This document shows, one piece after another, positions 43,534-55,641 of a DNA stretch of 64,000 nt (its first letter is position 1; each line of letters begins with the position of its first letter). The DNA is taken from contig FWCC01000223.1 in assembly GCA_900169235.1 (NCBI GenBank), forward strand, positions 1 through 64,000, given 5' to 3'. The notes under the pieces were generated by a model, which saw nothing but the letters and a program-made list of their open reading frames with translations, ran no database searches and was not told where the DNA came from. This stretch comes from Zarea fungicola (lineage: Eukaryota > Ascomycota > Sordariomycetes > Hypocreales > Cordycipitaceae). A program made the translations under genes and the position numbers.

Positions 43534-43861
43534 ATGGTATTTTCAGTATATATGTATATAGATATATGTAGTGGCACTCGGGATCATATAATGAACTTTA
43601 CTTTCCTACGAAGACTCGACAACTGCATAATTTTGCCTTCGTGCATGTGACTGGCTTGGGCAGCGTCGCTGGTAGTCGCCACCCCACATATTGGTGATAA
43701 AGATTTCTTCACTTTTTTTTGGCCCGCTTATCAAGCAGCGGGGCAAATTTTTGGGTGTGAGTTGACTCACGTTGGGCATTTTCCCTCTTCTTCTACCCCA
43801 AAACAAAGACTTTGGCATATAAATTTTTCATTTGTTTTGAATTGTATTGCCGTTGTTCAAG
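43534..43861. other. intergenic, ESF2 3' UTR and NMD3 promoter
   Basis: 328 bp with a TATATGTATATAGATATATG stretch just after the ESF2 stop (about 43547). No gene seen. Confidence 0.45.
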
Positions 43862-45508
43862 ATGTCTATGGATTTGGATGACACCCCTGTGTCTCTCGGG
43901 GCTGCTGTTGAACATCAGTCTGGCGCTACGTAAGTTGAACAGAAAAAAAAAACACCCCGCACCGGGCAGTTGACAACACACATTTGCCAATTTTTTTTGG
44001 GATTGACAATTAATTATTTTTCATGTTCCAGTATTCTGTGCTGCAACTGTGGTGCCCCGATCGACGGAACAACTGCTGCCGGGGCGCTCTGCTATGACTG
44101 CGTCAAACTCACAATCGACATCTCCAAGGGCGTTCAGCGCGAAGCCGCCGTCAACTTTTGCCGAGACTGCGACCGATGGCTTGCGCCTCCTTCTAGCTGG
44201 GTCGTGGCTGCTCCTGAATCCAGAGAACTCCTGGCCCTATGCCTCAAGAAACTTCGCGGCCTGAATAAGGTCCGAATCGTCGATGCCAGCTTTGTGTGGA
44301 CGGAACCGCACTCCCGAAGAATAAAGATCAAGCTCACCATCCAGGATGAGGTCCAGGATGGTGTCCTGCTGCAGCAGAGCTTCGAGGTTGTCTATATCGT
44401 GGCCACCCAGCAGTGCCCCGAGTGTGCCAAGTCATATACCGCCAACGTCTGGCGTGCCTGCGTTCAGGTCCGCCAAAAGGTCCTCCACAAGCGCACGTTC
44501 CTGTTCCTCGAGCAGCTGATCATGAAGCACGGCGCCCACCGCGAAACGCTGAATATCAAGGAAGCCAAGGACGGCATTGACTTTTTCTTTTCGCAAAAGA
44601 ACCAAGCCGAGAAGTTTATCGACTTTCTCAACTCGGTTGTTCCCGTCACAGTCAAGACTTCGCAGGAGCTTATTTCACACGACACGCACACCTCAAAAAC
44701 ATCCTACAAATTCACATATTCCGTTGAACTTGTGCCCATATGTAAAGATGACCTCGTGGCGATGCCCATCAGACTAGCCAAACAGAGTGGCAACATCACT
44801 CCTCTTGTATTGTGCCACAAGATTGGAACTTCTATTTACCTCTTGGACCCACAGACGCTCCAGACCGCAGATATCAGTTGCCCTATCTACTGGAGAGCGC
44901 CGTTCACGTCTCTGGCGGACTCGTCACAACTGGTGGAGTTTATAGTCATGGATGTCGAGCTGACTGGTAAAGCCAACGGCAAGTGGCGTCTCGGCGAGGC
45001 CATTGTTGCTCGCGCTGCTGACCTTGGCTCGAACGACACAACATACTTCACAAGAACACATCTAGGCGGTCTACTGCAGGCCGGTGACAGTGTCATGGGA
45101 TACATGCTGACAGGCACCAATTTCAACAACGCTGAGTGGGAGGCCATGGAAGAGTCTAACGTCTACTCCTCGTTACTTCCCGAAGTTGTGCTAGTCAAGA
45201 AGCACTACCCCAACCGTAAGAAGAATAAGAAGCGCAGCTGGAAGCTTAAGCGCATGAACAAGGATGAAGGTGAACTCCTGCCCAAGAAATCTGACCAGGA
45301 ACGCATGGACCGGGAGTATGAGCAGTTCTTGCGCGATGTCGAGGAGGATGAGGAGCTGCGTGCTGCCATGGCTCTCTATAAGAACCAGAAGGAGCGCGAC
45401 GAGGAAGAAATGAGCGTGGCTGAAACGGATGATGGCGATGACTCGCCACAGATCAGCATGGGCGACCTGTTGGATGATTTTGACGAGCTCACGATGCAGG
45501 ACCAATAG
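43862..45508 (+). CDS. NMD3: 60S ribosomal export adaptor NMD3
   Basis: Two exons, 43862-43929 and 44032-45508, give 514 aa. Nmd3 binds late pre-60S subunits and recruits Crm1 for nuclear export. Exon 1 gives the acidic start MSMDLDDTPVSLGAAVEHQS. Across the intron, the join gives GATILCCNCGAPIDG, so the first zinc-binding CxxC lies right after the intron. Further CxxC pairs are CYDC, CRDC and CPEC (within residues ~25-175). A basic segment (KHYPNRKKNKKRSWKLKRMN) near 412-431 is the nuclear-localisation region, followed by an acidic C-terminal tail (EEDEELRAAMALY, then GDLLDDFDELTMQ) matching the Crm1-type export signal. It is convergent with the next gene, 84 bp apart. Confidence 0.95.
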
Positions 45509-45592
45509 CTTCCAGTAGAAATGATAGAATAATGGCATGAATAAAAAAGAAGAAACCCCACTGTTGGTTTCCCTGGCTATTGCATCGCGGCT

Positions 45593-46724
45593 TCACATGA
45601 ATGATGGCATAGTATCTGATGACGATGGGGTATTCGTCAGCGTTGAGCGAACAGTCCTTTTTAGCTGCTCCCTTGATTTTTGTCGATCGAGCCGCCGCTT
45701 TTTCAGGCCAAAAGGATCGTCCAGGTCCAAGTCATCGTCCTCTGTGGTGTGGGCACCAAACTCGACCGTGGCATGTCGGCTTGGCGCCGAGGAGCTAGAA
45801 GACGTGGGATTGGAGGACGAGGGTGTCACAGGATGGCGTGAGTGGGTAGAAGGGCCGGGTGTTTCGGGTGGTGCGAAATGTATGCTATTTGAAGCATGTG
45901 GAAGCTGTCGTGGCGTTGATAAGGTTGCCTGCGGACGATGGCCGGCGGCAGCCTTCGTGAGGGACGAGGGGGCAGCGGTCTGTGGTGCCAGGGATCTGTT
46001 CTCTGCGCGTGGCGCATTTAGGAGGCCGCGCAGGTTTACCCCAACCCAAGGCGAGTCCCCAGTTGTGTGGTTTCCATCCTGGTCTCCGGCACTGGCGTCC
46101 GTTGCGGAGAGGACAGAACGGTGTTTGGAAAGTCGCCTTGCCTGGTCGCGACGCTTCTTGGCATCACTAGTGAGCGGCCCAAAAACGGGGCGTTCAATCT
46201 CGCGGATGGCGGCATCATTCTTGGATTTCGCAATTAGCTTGAGGCGATTGTACTCAGCCCGGTGCAGGTGTGTGGTGAATCTTTGTGCTGTTTGTAGCAG
46301 CTCATCTTCGACGATACGATATTGGTCGTCACCTGATATCATATATCTATCAATTCAATGTTAGCTGAAACTATGTGACCTTTGAAAGTGAGACAAAAGC
46401 CACGCAAAGTGGCATATGTAGCGGTGAGGACCCTGAGGGAGTAGCTACCTTTCTTGAGGGGGCTCTGGCGGGGGAGACGTTGAAGGACTGCGAAGGGGAT
46501 CTATTTTATCTTTAGCGCAGAATAAATTGGCAAGGCAAGGAAGTTGGATTACCAGAGTTGAACGCCGAAAACACGGTAGCATGATGATGCTGCCTTGCTG
46601 GCCCGGCTCTGCAAAGGGTCGCCGAAGGTTGCCTGGGCTGCGGCGTCTGAGGCTTGGGTGACGCGATCAGGGTGCTGGAGGCAGATGGTTGCTGGGCTGT
46701 CTTCCACGGCAGTTTGCGTGCCAT
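45593..46724 (-). CDS. conserved-looking fungal protein of unknown function
   Basis: Three exons, 46724-46553, 46500-46449 and 46346-45593, 325 aa. It starts MARKLPWKTAQQPSASST. The joins give FNSDPLRSPSTSPPPEPP and then QERYMISGDDQYRIVEDE, with both introns GT-AG and in frame (the second has GCTAAC). A central predicted helix, VEDELLQTAQRFTTHLHRAE, is followed by Lys/Arg-rich helices (KLIAKSKNDAAIREIE and KKRRDQARRL). The rest is Ser/Pro-rich and probably disordered, with an acidic patch (TTEDDDLDLDDPFGLKKRRL) that contains a bipartite-like basic run. This suggests a nuclear protein. I cannot name the family; the ordered block near 95-165 looks like the conserved part. Confidence 0.7.
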
Positions 46725-47574
46725 TTCTTAGACGATCAATCAAGAAAACCTGCTAATGAAGATTTAATACCATCGTGTGAGGCTACGACATATGTTTCGG
46801 TGGTGCCGAAAAGTAACGCGTGAAGTTTTGAAGATAGCGGCGCGCGTTGGTTCGTTGCAGTTGCCTAAAAGGCCAGTCAGCCTGCCCACAATTTAAACTA
46901 TGACTTAAGCTAGCAAACTGCCGGGCCTAGCTGCATCTCGAAGGACCAGATTTAATCTGAAGATATTCCAGCACTTGCATCTTTTATTGTGAGAAAAGAG
47001 CTCTATTCAACACTATATGTGATTTTTTTTTAAAGCGTAGGAGCCCATTTAGTGCATCTGCTGCCATTACTGAATGTCGAGATGCAACTTGCCAACTTCG
47101 TTTTTCTCAGTGCCTACAGGATCACCTTTCTTCTCTCGGACGCGACGACCCGAATGTAACATTGGACCCCAAGGAGTCCACCCTGTTGTTCTCCTCAAAT
47201 ACAAGAGATTGACCGAATATCTATTGTGCAAAGCTGCGGCGCTATGGCGACATACACAGGCAATTCGAGGCTTGATGCTGCCAAGAACGGCAGGTAGATG
47301 TCGTGCTTGCGCCAAGCGAGCTTAATTTTTCTTCTCACAACGGACACTCCATGTGACTGGTGCCATGATGGCTAATTAGAGCACCGATAATACTACTGCT
47401 AGTATGTATTTTGAACTGCGCCACAACACTTGGCGGCGAATAGTGCAGTTGCGAAACAACGGCAAGCTGCCGTTGTCGTGAGCTATATAAGCAGGTTTAC
47501 TCTCCTGTCTATGAAAAGAGATAATTGGAATACCATATACAAGGACAATCAGTCTTCTGGTGCTAATTGCAACT
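46725..47574. promoter_or_regulatory. intergenic, promoters of the unknown gene and the DAL5-type transporter
   Basis: 850 bp between diverging genes. Near the transporter there are GATA cores at 47383-47386 and 47520-47523, the sites bound by AreA/NIT2-type nitrogen regulators. Two or three such short sites can occur by chance. Short frames at 47067-47325 on both strands have no support. Confidence 0.4.
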
Positions 47575-49292
47575 ATGAGTGAAAAAATAGATAGCCCGAC
47601 TGTCCGGGAAATCAACGACGACGACGGGTTGACAGCCCCTGGCCTTGTTGTCGACTGGAGTGCCGCAGAGGAGAAGAAGGCGAAGCGCAAGTAAGTCAAC
47701 TGGGACAAAAACTGCGATAGGAACTAACGCCGTGCACTTTTTAGGCTTGATTTGATAATCATGCCTATTCTAACACTTGGATTCTTTTGTCTACGTACGA
47801 TTGTCTACATACAGTCACTGCGACCATTGCTAATACCCTCCAGAACTCGATCGAGGCAACATGGCCAATGCCATCACCGATAACTTCATGCGTGATGTCG
47901 GAATCAACCAAGACCAGTTCAATGTTGGCCAGCAAATGCTCTCGCTCGGCATCGTACTCACTGAGATCCCTGCCAACATGATTCTCTACCGCGTGGGTCC
48001 GGGCAAGTGGCTGACCCTGCAGCTCTTCCTCTTTGGTACTGTCAGTACTTTCCAAGCCTTCCAGCATGGCTACGGGGCTTTCATTGCTACGCGCTTCCTG
48101 CTAGGAATCACTGAATCCGGCTTCATCCCTGGCGGGTTGTGGACGTTGTCAACCTGGTACACACGAACTGAGACGGCGAAGCGTGTCATGGTCTTTTACT
48201 TTGGAAATCAAATTGGCCAGGCATCTGCAAAGCTGTTTGCTTTTGGTATCCTGCACATGCGTGGCGTTGGCGGGAAGGCCGGCTGGTTCTGGCTATTTGC
48301 ACTCATGGGTGCCTTTACTATCCTGAGCGGTCTTATCTTTGGCTTTTGTCTGCCAGACTCCTTTAGTAACCCATGCAGTACTTTTTTGCCCAAGCATTCT
48401 TGGTTTACGGAGCGGGAAATCCACATCTTGCGTAGCCGAGTCCTGATTGATGATCCCATGAAGGGCAAGAAGAAAAAGAAGATTGGGCTGGCTGCTTTCA
48501 AGAAAACTGTAAGTTTTTTCTGAGAGACAGCTTGAGCATGTGCATTTCCCTCTGACAGTTTCTAGTTCTTCGACTGGCGAATTTGGATTCATTTCTTGAT
48601 TACGCTCTGCAATAATGGACCACAGAGGGCATTTGATACTTATGCACCATCCATTGTAACGAGCTTTGGGTTCAGCGGTTTGAGCAGTAATGCGCTTGCT
48701 GCCGTCGGTCTCTTTCTACAAGTCCCGGTATCTTTTACATTTAGTTGGTTTTCAGACAAGTTGTAAGTACAATGACTTTAATTCCGTTGCTTTCATTTTA
48801 GAAAGAATGCACTGACTTGTATTTAGCAACCGGCGTGGTGAAACAGTCATGCTCGGCCTGTTTTGCCACTTGTTGGGCTACATCTTGAATCGCATCTTTA
48901 CGCAGGTCAAAGGGCGTGGCGTGAGATACTTTGGCGTCATCTGGACGCAAATGTTTGGCACTTTTTCGCATCCGCTCAATATTGCCTGGTTGTCATTGAC
49001 CTGCCAGGACTCTGAGCAGCGTGCTCTTGCTATGGCTGGGTAAGCTTTTGACTATCCCATCCTTGGAGGTTCGTGCAGACCTGAGAACTAACCACTGGAC
49101 AGTGTCATTATGAATGCCAATATTGCGGGCATTTACGGCGCACAGATATTCCGCAGCGATGATAAACCACTGTACAGACGCGGTTTCAGTGTTGCAATCG
49201 CCATTCTATCTTTTGGCTTTGTGCTTGCTGTTTCCAGATGGTTTGATGGCCGCCTCAGACTGCGCAGGAAGCAGAGGAGCGTCAGCCCTTAG
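47575..49292 (+). CDS. major facilitator transporter, DAL5/allantoate permease (ACS) family
   Basis: Six exons, 47575-47690, 47745-47794, 47844-48508, 48566-48762, 48827-49039 and 49103-49292, 476 aa. It starts MSEKIDSPTVREINDDDG, a short polar N terminus. The first membrane segment and the family motif are rebuilt across two introns as FFCLQLDRGNMANAITDN, matching the DAL5-type LDRxNxGNA signature. Twelve membrane segments are expected, with a basic central loop (MKGKKKKKIGLAAFKKT near 260). All splice joins keep frame. Exon 4 needs the later of two acceptors (TTTCTAG, not GACAG). The family takes up organic anions such as allantoate, ureidosuccinate, nicotinate, pantothenate or biotin precursors with protons. 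The substrate is unknown. It is somewhat short, lacking a long cytoplasmic tail. Confidence 0.9.
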
Positions 49293-49537
49293 GCGTTTAT
49301 GACATTTTTGGTGAATTTCTTAACGATAGTATTTTGAGCAAATATCTTTCAATGCATTTTACGTAATGAGCGAAGCGAATATAAGGCCGGATATTGGATG
49401 TCACCGTGCTGTGAGACGGTAGCGCTTATGGCGGCACAATGTAGCAAGAACCTGTAGCATTCGACGGCCGGCTCGCTAATCGGGTGATAATGAGCTTGCA
49501 TAGCGGAAGTAGAATATCAGCTTGTAAATATACCGAA

Positions 49538-50353
49538 TTATTTAACAGATTTCCTGTGGTGGCAGTCCTGAACGAGATCAGCCATGCACCTCCCCGCGTG
49601 AGACTCTAGCTTATCGAACCCTTCAATAACACCCTCAATATCACCATCGCTCTTATCCTGGCTCATCTTGAATTTGCCTTCCATTCTCGTAATGGTAATC
49701 TCCAGACCAATGAGTGACCTCTTCCTCAGGTCAATGTACCGCTCCGGTGCATCTGACACCTTCCACGCCGTGGGATTTGAATCTTGGCCAGTATAGCCCA
49801 TAATGCTGGTTTCGCAATGGTTTGTGAGATCATTAATCTGCTTCCCCAGAAATTCTTGCGATTCCCGTGCGCCGGGGTCAAAAAAGACCTTTGCTTTACC
49901 GTATATTTGCACTGCAGTGTAGTTCCACGTTGGTACCACCTTGCCTGTGGCAGGCTTCGTCTCCTTATAGAATTTGGGCGTAACGTAGCCCTGAACAGGT
50001 TGAAAAACGACCATGACTTCCTTTGCCAGGATGTTTCCGCTGTTGGCGTCAGGCTGTTGCTGTTGCTGTGCCTGCAGTGCCTCGATGATGGCCTTGCTCT
50101 GCGTATTTTGCCGGGCGAGGTGGCATCTTAGCTGTCCCAAGTTTGCGTCTGGGGCGCAATCATCGTCGCCATCGCCATTGCCTCTGCTCCCACCTTCTTC
50201 CGGGGCGTCAAAGAGGAACGGGACGAAACTGAGCTGAAGAAAAGGGTACGTTGGGGACTCGATCGCGGTGGTCAAGGAGCCAAGCGGGTTCTCTGCGATG
50301 AGGCGGCGGAGGATGACAAGGTCCTTTTCGGCGTGTGGAGGGCGGGTATACAT
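49538..50353 (-). CDS. PaiB-like FMN-binding domain protein
   Basis: A single exon of 271 aa starting MYTRPPHAEKDLVILRRLIA. The frame stays open 78 codons upstream but the earlier part lacks family similarity. The sequence matches the FMN-binding split-barrel family PF04299 (Bacillus PaiB, called a transcriptional regulator): MYTRPPHAE, then ENPLGSLTTAIESP, AKEVMVVFQPVQGYVTPKFY, WNYTAVQIYGKAKVFF and MEGKFKMSQDKSDGDIEGVI. In fungi the role is unknown; a flavin- or haem-related enzyme is possible. A Gly/Asp-rich insert (GGSRGNGDGDDDCAPDA) and a Gln run (QAQQQQQP) interrupt the core between about 75 and 120. It is convergent with the transporter. Confidence 0.88.
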   Translation of the reverse strand: MYTRPPHAEKDLVILRRLIAENPLGSLTTAIESPTYPFLQLSFVPFLFDAPEEGGSRGNGDGDDDCAPDANLGQLRCHLARQNTQSKAIIEALQAQQQQQPDANSGNILAKEVMVVFQPVQGYVTPKFYKETKPATGKVVPTWNYTAVQIYGKAKVFFDPGARESQEFLGKQINDLTNHCETSIMGYTGQDSNPTAWKVSDAPERYIDLRKRSLIGLEITITRMEGKFKMSQDKSDGDIEGVIEGFDKLESHAGRCMADLVQDCHHRKSVK

Positions 50354-51624
50354 GTTGCGTCGTTGGTACGTGCTGCAAAACAGCCTCCGACAACGTAATT
50401 TGTAACAGAAGATTGTTGCGGGACTGAGAAAGGAAGAAATTATAAATACTGGTCTGCTGTATTTATGTATAGGTGAATGACACGACGACAACGCTATTCT
50501 CGCGGGCTCAAAAAAGGTGGAAGATTTAAGCACAACGAGAAATAGCCTCTTTTGGTGAGACGCAAAGACCTTTACATCTAGAAACAATTTCGTTAGAACC
50601 GGGTAGACCTCAGTGACTAAACTAGTTGTTCATTCATTCTAGACCAGCGGTACAGAGTGCCGGGGTAGATTTAAAGTGTGCGTCACCAATTTGTCGTCCG
50701 AGCATCATAATTAACCGATACCGGCCCTGTTCATTAACTAATCAGACTCTTTCCAGTTATCGTGGTAACGCCACCGCTCTGCGCCTGTATGATATCCAAA
50801 GTGGGCAATCATTAAAAAAATTGGTAATTACTGAGAAATTCAAGTTCTTGCGGCTAAAGCCTACATTGTCGTCAATTACCTAAAGTATAATGGTGTCCGA
50901 GGACGTTGAACTGGCAGCAGTTAATAAAAGAGCCTACTATGAATACCTCAATGTTGCGCGGTACGCTCTGCGTGACAATTAGTCCTCGTTGGTCTAAGTT
51001 TGGGCAGTACGTATCTTCGACTCATCTTGAGTCAGTCCGGCTCATACACTGTACGCCATGCAACGCAAGCATGGCACTGTCAGCGAAGAAAGAAAAGAGA
51101 AGAAGAATGAATTTTTGTGTTTAGCTGCGTTGAATGGATAGGAATATAAATGGTACACTGCTTTAACTGCGGCCAGGGGATGTATAACTTTGTCGGTGTA
51201 TTAATGGTAATGTACAAAGCAGCATCCTATGGCCTGCTGCAAGGTAGTCCAATTATGAAGAATGGCGCTGAAACGGGGAAACTGATAAGCAAGAGGAGAA
51301 CCACCGTTTAAGAATAACTCTACCTAACAATTTACCAGCAGCGCATGCACTTTGAAATAGCTTCATACCTTGTCGTGTCGCGGAGAGGGGACATCAACCA
51401 GGCAGTTCCCCAACAAGGCAAAGAATTGGCATACAGCAAAGCGAAGGGTGGGAATTATTATCCATTAGCAGAACATCAAGTCGCTAACGCCTATTGCAGA
51501 TTTATATTAAGCCGTGCCCTTGCGTGGGCAAAATTGATTCATTAACTTTGCTATTACCATCTTCTTACATTAGCCGCAAGCGGCTGTCTGTGACAAAAGA
51601 AACACCACAACCCACGCCAACATT
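50354..51624. other. intergenic region, no gene recognised
   Basis: 1.27 kb upstream of the PaiB-like gene and downstream of aspartate aminotransferase. Short frames only, none with protein-like features. No repeats or RNA genes seen. Confidence 0.45.
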
Positions 51625-53288
51625 CTACTGCGAGCCCACAACAACCTTGTTAATGGATGTAGCAACGTGGTCAATGTTGTTTGTGTTGAGGCCAGCCATG
51701 CTGGCGCGGCCGTTCTTAGTCATATAAATGTGGTGCTCCTCACGAAGCTTCAGAACTTGCGGCTCTGTTAGACCGGTGAAGCTGAACATGCCAATCTGGT
51801 CGGTAATATGGTTCCAGGTGCCGGGTGTACCAAGAGCCTCGAGTTTTGATCGTAGCGTCTTGCGCATCTCGATAATACGGCCAGACATGGTCTCTAGGTC
51901 ACCCTCCCACTCCTTGAAAAGAGCAGCATCGTTGAGGACTGTGGCAGCAATTCGGGCACCATAGAGAGGAGGGTTGGAAATCTCAGAGCGCTGAAGAATG
52001 GCAAGCTGTGAACCAATACGGCCAATTGTAGATTTGGCGTCGGGGCTAGGGCCGGTAACGACGTGGAAGCAACCGGCTCGCTCACCATAGAGACCAAAGT
52101 TCTTGGCGAAGCTCTGAGCAATGACAAGCTCGAAGCCCTGCTCAACAAAGTAGCGGACGGCGGCAGCGTCGCGGGCAAGGCTGCCCGAGGCAAAACCCTG
52201 GTAGGCGCAGTCGAAGAAAGGGAAGTGTTTCTTGGCGCGAATAATGGCAGCGAGCTCCTTCCACTGATCTAGGGTAGGATCGACACCGGTTGGGTTATGA
52301 GCACATGGGTGGAGCAGAATGATGGAGGCGTCGGGAGCAGACTGGATGCTGGCCTTCATGCCTTCAAAATCAAGGCCACGGGTCTTCTTATCAAAATATG
52401 GGTAATCGACGGTCTGGAGGCCGACGTTCTGGAAGATTTGGTGGTGATTGGCCCAGGTAGGGTTAGAAACGTACACTTGGCGGTTGCCTTTATAAAAGCG
52501 GGCGAGGAAGAGCGCACCGAGATGGACAGCGCCGGTGCCAGAGATTGTTTGCATCGACGTGGTACGGGCCTCGTTGATGGCAGGTGAGTCAGCGCCGAGC
52601 ATCAGCTCAACAGCTTTGGAGGTGAACTCTGGGATACCCGCGATTGGGCCATACTCGTGGTTGAGATCGGGGTTGTTTCGGAGGATTTCGTCGGCCTAGT
52701 TTCGGGGTGGTGGCATGGGTTAGTATAGTATAGAGTGCGAAATGGTGACAGGGGTCAAACAGAATGACCAAAAAAGAAGGTTGGGACGGCTCTGATTGCC
52801 TGTTATGCCGTGTTCGCACGGCATGGACGGGGCCGTGACAGTCATGCGGCGCGACCAAGCAATCCGGGCATAAAGAAGGCGTGTGCGATGAATGAATGCA
52901 TTGGGCGTAGTGGCAGTAATCAAAGTAAAAAGACTCACCTTTTTAACAACAGGCAGAACCCAGGGCTTGGCGTTGTTATCACGATAAGCACCAATTCCCT
53001 GTAAAAGAAGAAGAAGAAGAAGGAGAAAGAGTTAGTTGCTCTTGCAGTGTCATTACCAATGGCACGCTTGCAATTGGGTGAGGCGCGGAGTATTTGACTC
53101 ACCAGATCGACCTTGAGGGGGCTGTTATCAGCCTTGTAAGCGCGAGCAAGGCCAAAGAGGGCATCCTCTGGAGCCTGGGGCACAGAATCGGCAGGGAAAC
53201 TTGAAATGGTAGACATTGGGGGCGAGATGTGACTGGCGATGCTGTTGAGGCGATCAAGAGAGGATGAAGAAGAAGAAGATGGAGCCAT
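51625..53288 (-). CDS. aspartate aminotransferase
   Basis: Three exons, 53288-53103, 52998-52939 and 52695-51625: 438 aa from the first ATG, or 414 aa from Met25 at 53216 (MSTISSFPADSVPQAPEDAL), which resembles the usual fungal cytosolic start. The enzyme interconverts aspartate and oxaloacetate with glutamate/2-oxoglutarate using PLP. Joins give KVDLGIGAYRDNNAKPWVLP and VVKKADEILRNNPDLNHEYG. The PLP lysine is Lys280 (long form) in QSFAKNFGLYGERAG. The substrate-binding Arg region is near the end (KNGRASMAGLNTNNI). The first 24 residues (MAPSSSSSSSLDRLNSIASH) carry a run of seven Ser and one Arg. They may be a weak organelle signal in a longer isoform. The gene has a CTT-repeat polypyrimidine tract before its first acceptor. 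Confidence 0.94.
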
Positions 53289-55641
53289 GATGAAAAGCAA
53301 ATTCGAAATCAAGACGAGGTCGGCGCGGCAGGCTGAAAATGGAGCAGTTGCTGAGACCTTGGTTGTTCCTTCCTGTTCCAACGTCAGCCCATGTCAAAAA
53401 GCATCAGGTGCATTGCAACTTTTCTTTGGCAGCGCCATTCCTGCGGCAGAGTGCAGTAATTAGTGGGTAGAGTGAGTGGTTTTGGTGGATTGATTTAGAG
53501 AGTTAGTGGGCTGGTAGGAGGAGTGGAAGCAGCTTGAAGTGGGGGGTGGGGTAATTCAGGGCGCTCTGGGGGGTGGGCCGCTGCTGGGAGAGTGCGGCCA
53601 CCATGCCGCCAGACGATAACTTGGTAATAGTAGGGTTACTTGGTGGCTGCACCAGTAACAATGTTGTAGTTTCTCAGCGCCGTTCCAAGTAAGAGCCAAA
53701 TGAGTATATGAGGTGACGGTGCAGAGTAAGACGCGAGATTTTGATAGAAATCAATCCAATTCCCCGTCATTCTGAGCACTTGTTCAGAGGGAGGTAGAAA
53801 CCACGACCATCATACAGAGAGAGAGCGTCGTCGCCAGTAGCTAAGGCCTCAGCGGCAGGATGCGCGCTCCAGCAACCCACTGCGCTGAGAGCAAAACCAA
53901 TGCAACACCTACAGGCTAGGTACGGCAGCCACGGAAGCCACTGAAGCCACTGAAGGCATTGATGGTGCAGACGGTTCCAGCGCTGTAAGTCGCCGTTACC
54001 CCGCGCCCCTCTGTCCGCCCTCTGTCCGCGCGCTCCCGTAAACGGAACCCTGCGACCGAACAACGAAAGGGCCTGTGTTCTTTGCCGTTTCTCTGTACCT
54101 GTCCTTGTACCGGCCCGTATCAACCCTTGCCCCAAGCGCGCCTATGGCAGCTCAGTGTCTCGATCGCCGCGAGCAAGTCTCCGCCAGACAGCACAGCCAA
54201 GCATAATATGCTGACAGGAGAAGAGTAATATCACAGTTTGGGACTCCCTAACCCAATGCGCCGGTTCTTGCACCGAAAGATGACTGCAGCTACGCCACGA
54301 TCGATTTTAAAAGACCAAGGGAACAACGATAAACAAGATAAAAACCAAAGCTTACAAGGAGATGTTCCGTTCGATTCACGTCACAGAATTGGACGGCGTA
54401 GTGACGTCGTGTGATGCCCGTCGAGGCTGGTGGTGAAAGCCTCCAGGTTTGCTTTCTCGGAGTAGTACTTGTAATTGCGGTTCGAATCTTCCCAAATCCC
54501 TAATTGTTAGCAATATTTTCTTCTTCCGGATAGTTCTTCTCCGGTTTGCATATAACTAGCTGTATGCTCGCGACCACCTCAGCGGCCGCCACAATACAAC
54601 TGCGCTGTGGGACGCTGTCCGTTTGGCACAGGCAACTGACTTCTCTGCCTGTACTTCTATAGGCAGATAACTGGTACAAAACAAAGAATCGAGAACGCTG
54701 AGCGCGTTGCAAACCATGCATACCTTGAATAGGAAACAACAAAACGCACTGAAGACTGACAGCTTTTGCACAGCACAGATCGAACCGAGCAAGGAAAGAA
54801 AGGAAAAGCGACGTCTTTCTAGAAAAATCGGCATCGCAAATCCGGCAGGGCGGGCCTTCAACCGCTTATAAGCAGCCCGGCCCGTGGGGAATCTTTCAAG
54901 CCGCGCTCTCCCACAACGCGACCAAAAAGGCTGATTGACCGAGGCCTTTCGGCTTCCACGGGCTTTTTTTCGACCAGAGCGCCGCTTGTGTCTCTTTGTC
55001 GTCATAAGCCTTTTCGAAATCACGCCCACCGATTTCAGCATCACCAATTCTCAACCCCATGATATTGCACAAGTACCTGAGTTTAGTCTATTACTCTTGC
55101 TATTTCATTGAGCTGTGTCCTAGCTAATTTTCTGGCCCAACACGGTTGTGAGATATCAACCAGCCCGACGGCATCTCCAAATCCATAGATGGAGCCCTGA
55201 TAAGCAATCAACCTCCCCGGTCCGTCTTGTACAATCGCTTCATGCACTCGAGATAATACAATCAGCTGCAATCTCACCTCTTGCTGTCGCTGTGGACTAC
55301 CTTATTCTCCCGCAAAACCATTTTTTATGGAGATGTGTCTCAAGTCTATAGCTACCCCTTTCTCACCCCCGTGCCTGAACGTGCTCACATGCATCTCAAA
55401 TTTCACATGCCTGCTCCGTAGTTGGGCAGCTTCTAACCACCTCCATGCCCAATTCCCAAGATAGTTGGTCCCTTTTCTCCTTGTCATCACGATACCTTAT
55501 TCCAAAACCGCTCTCATGCATTAGTAATTTTGTCCATGGGTATACTCGCTCTTTTCTCGTTCTACTAAGCATTATTGTTACATTGGCTTGTGACCAGCAT
55601 CGAAGCGCAATCTCTTGCACAGCACAGTCAAGTGGCTGCTT
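53289..55641. other. long intergenic region upstream of aspartate aminotransferase
   Basis: 2.35 kb. About 53,290-53,650 is G-rich (AGTGGGGGGTGGGG) and is probably the promoter. Three short repeats of GAAGCCACT-like units lie near 53932-53955. A 163-codon minus-strand frame (54556-55047) is Cys/Arg/Phe-rich without family features. A GGTTCGAATC B-box-like string near 54479 lacks a pairing T stem, so it is not a tRNA. Part of 55,100-55,641 is the UFE1 3' flank. Confidence 0.4.

Noticed and set aside
54463..54500. tRNA B-box-like GGTTCGAATC
   Set aside because: Flanks do not pair to form a T stem and no A box is found at the right distance.
54556..55047. Minus-strand frame of 163 codons in the region upstream of aspartate aminotransferase
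   Set aside because: Irregular Cys/Arg/Phe-rich composition; no homology or splice logic seen.
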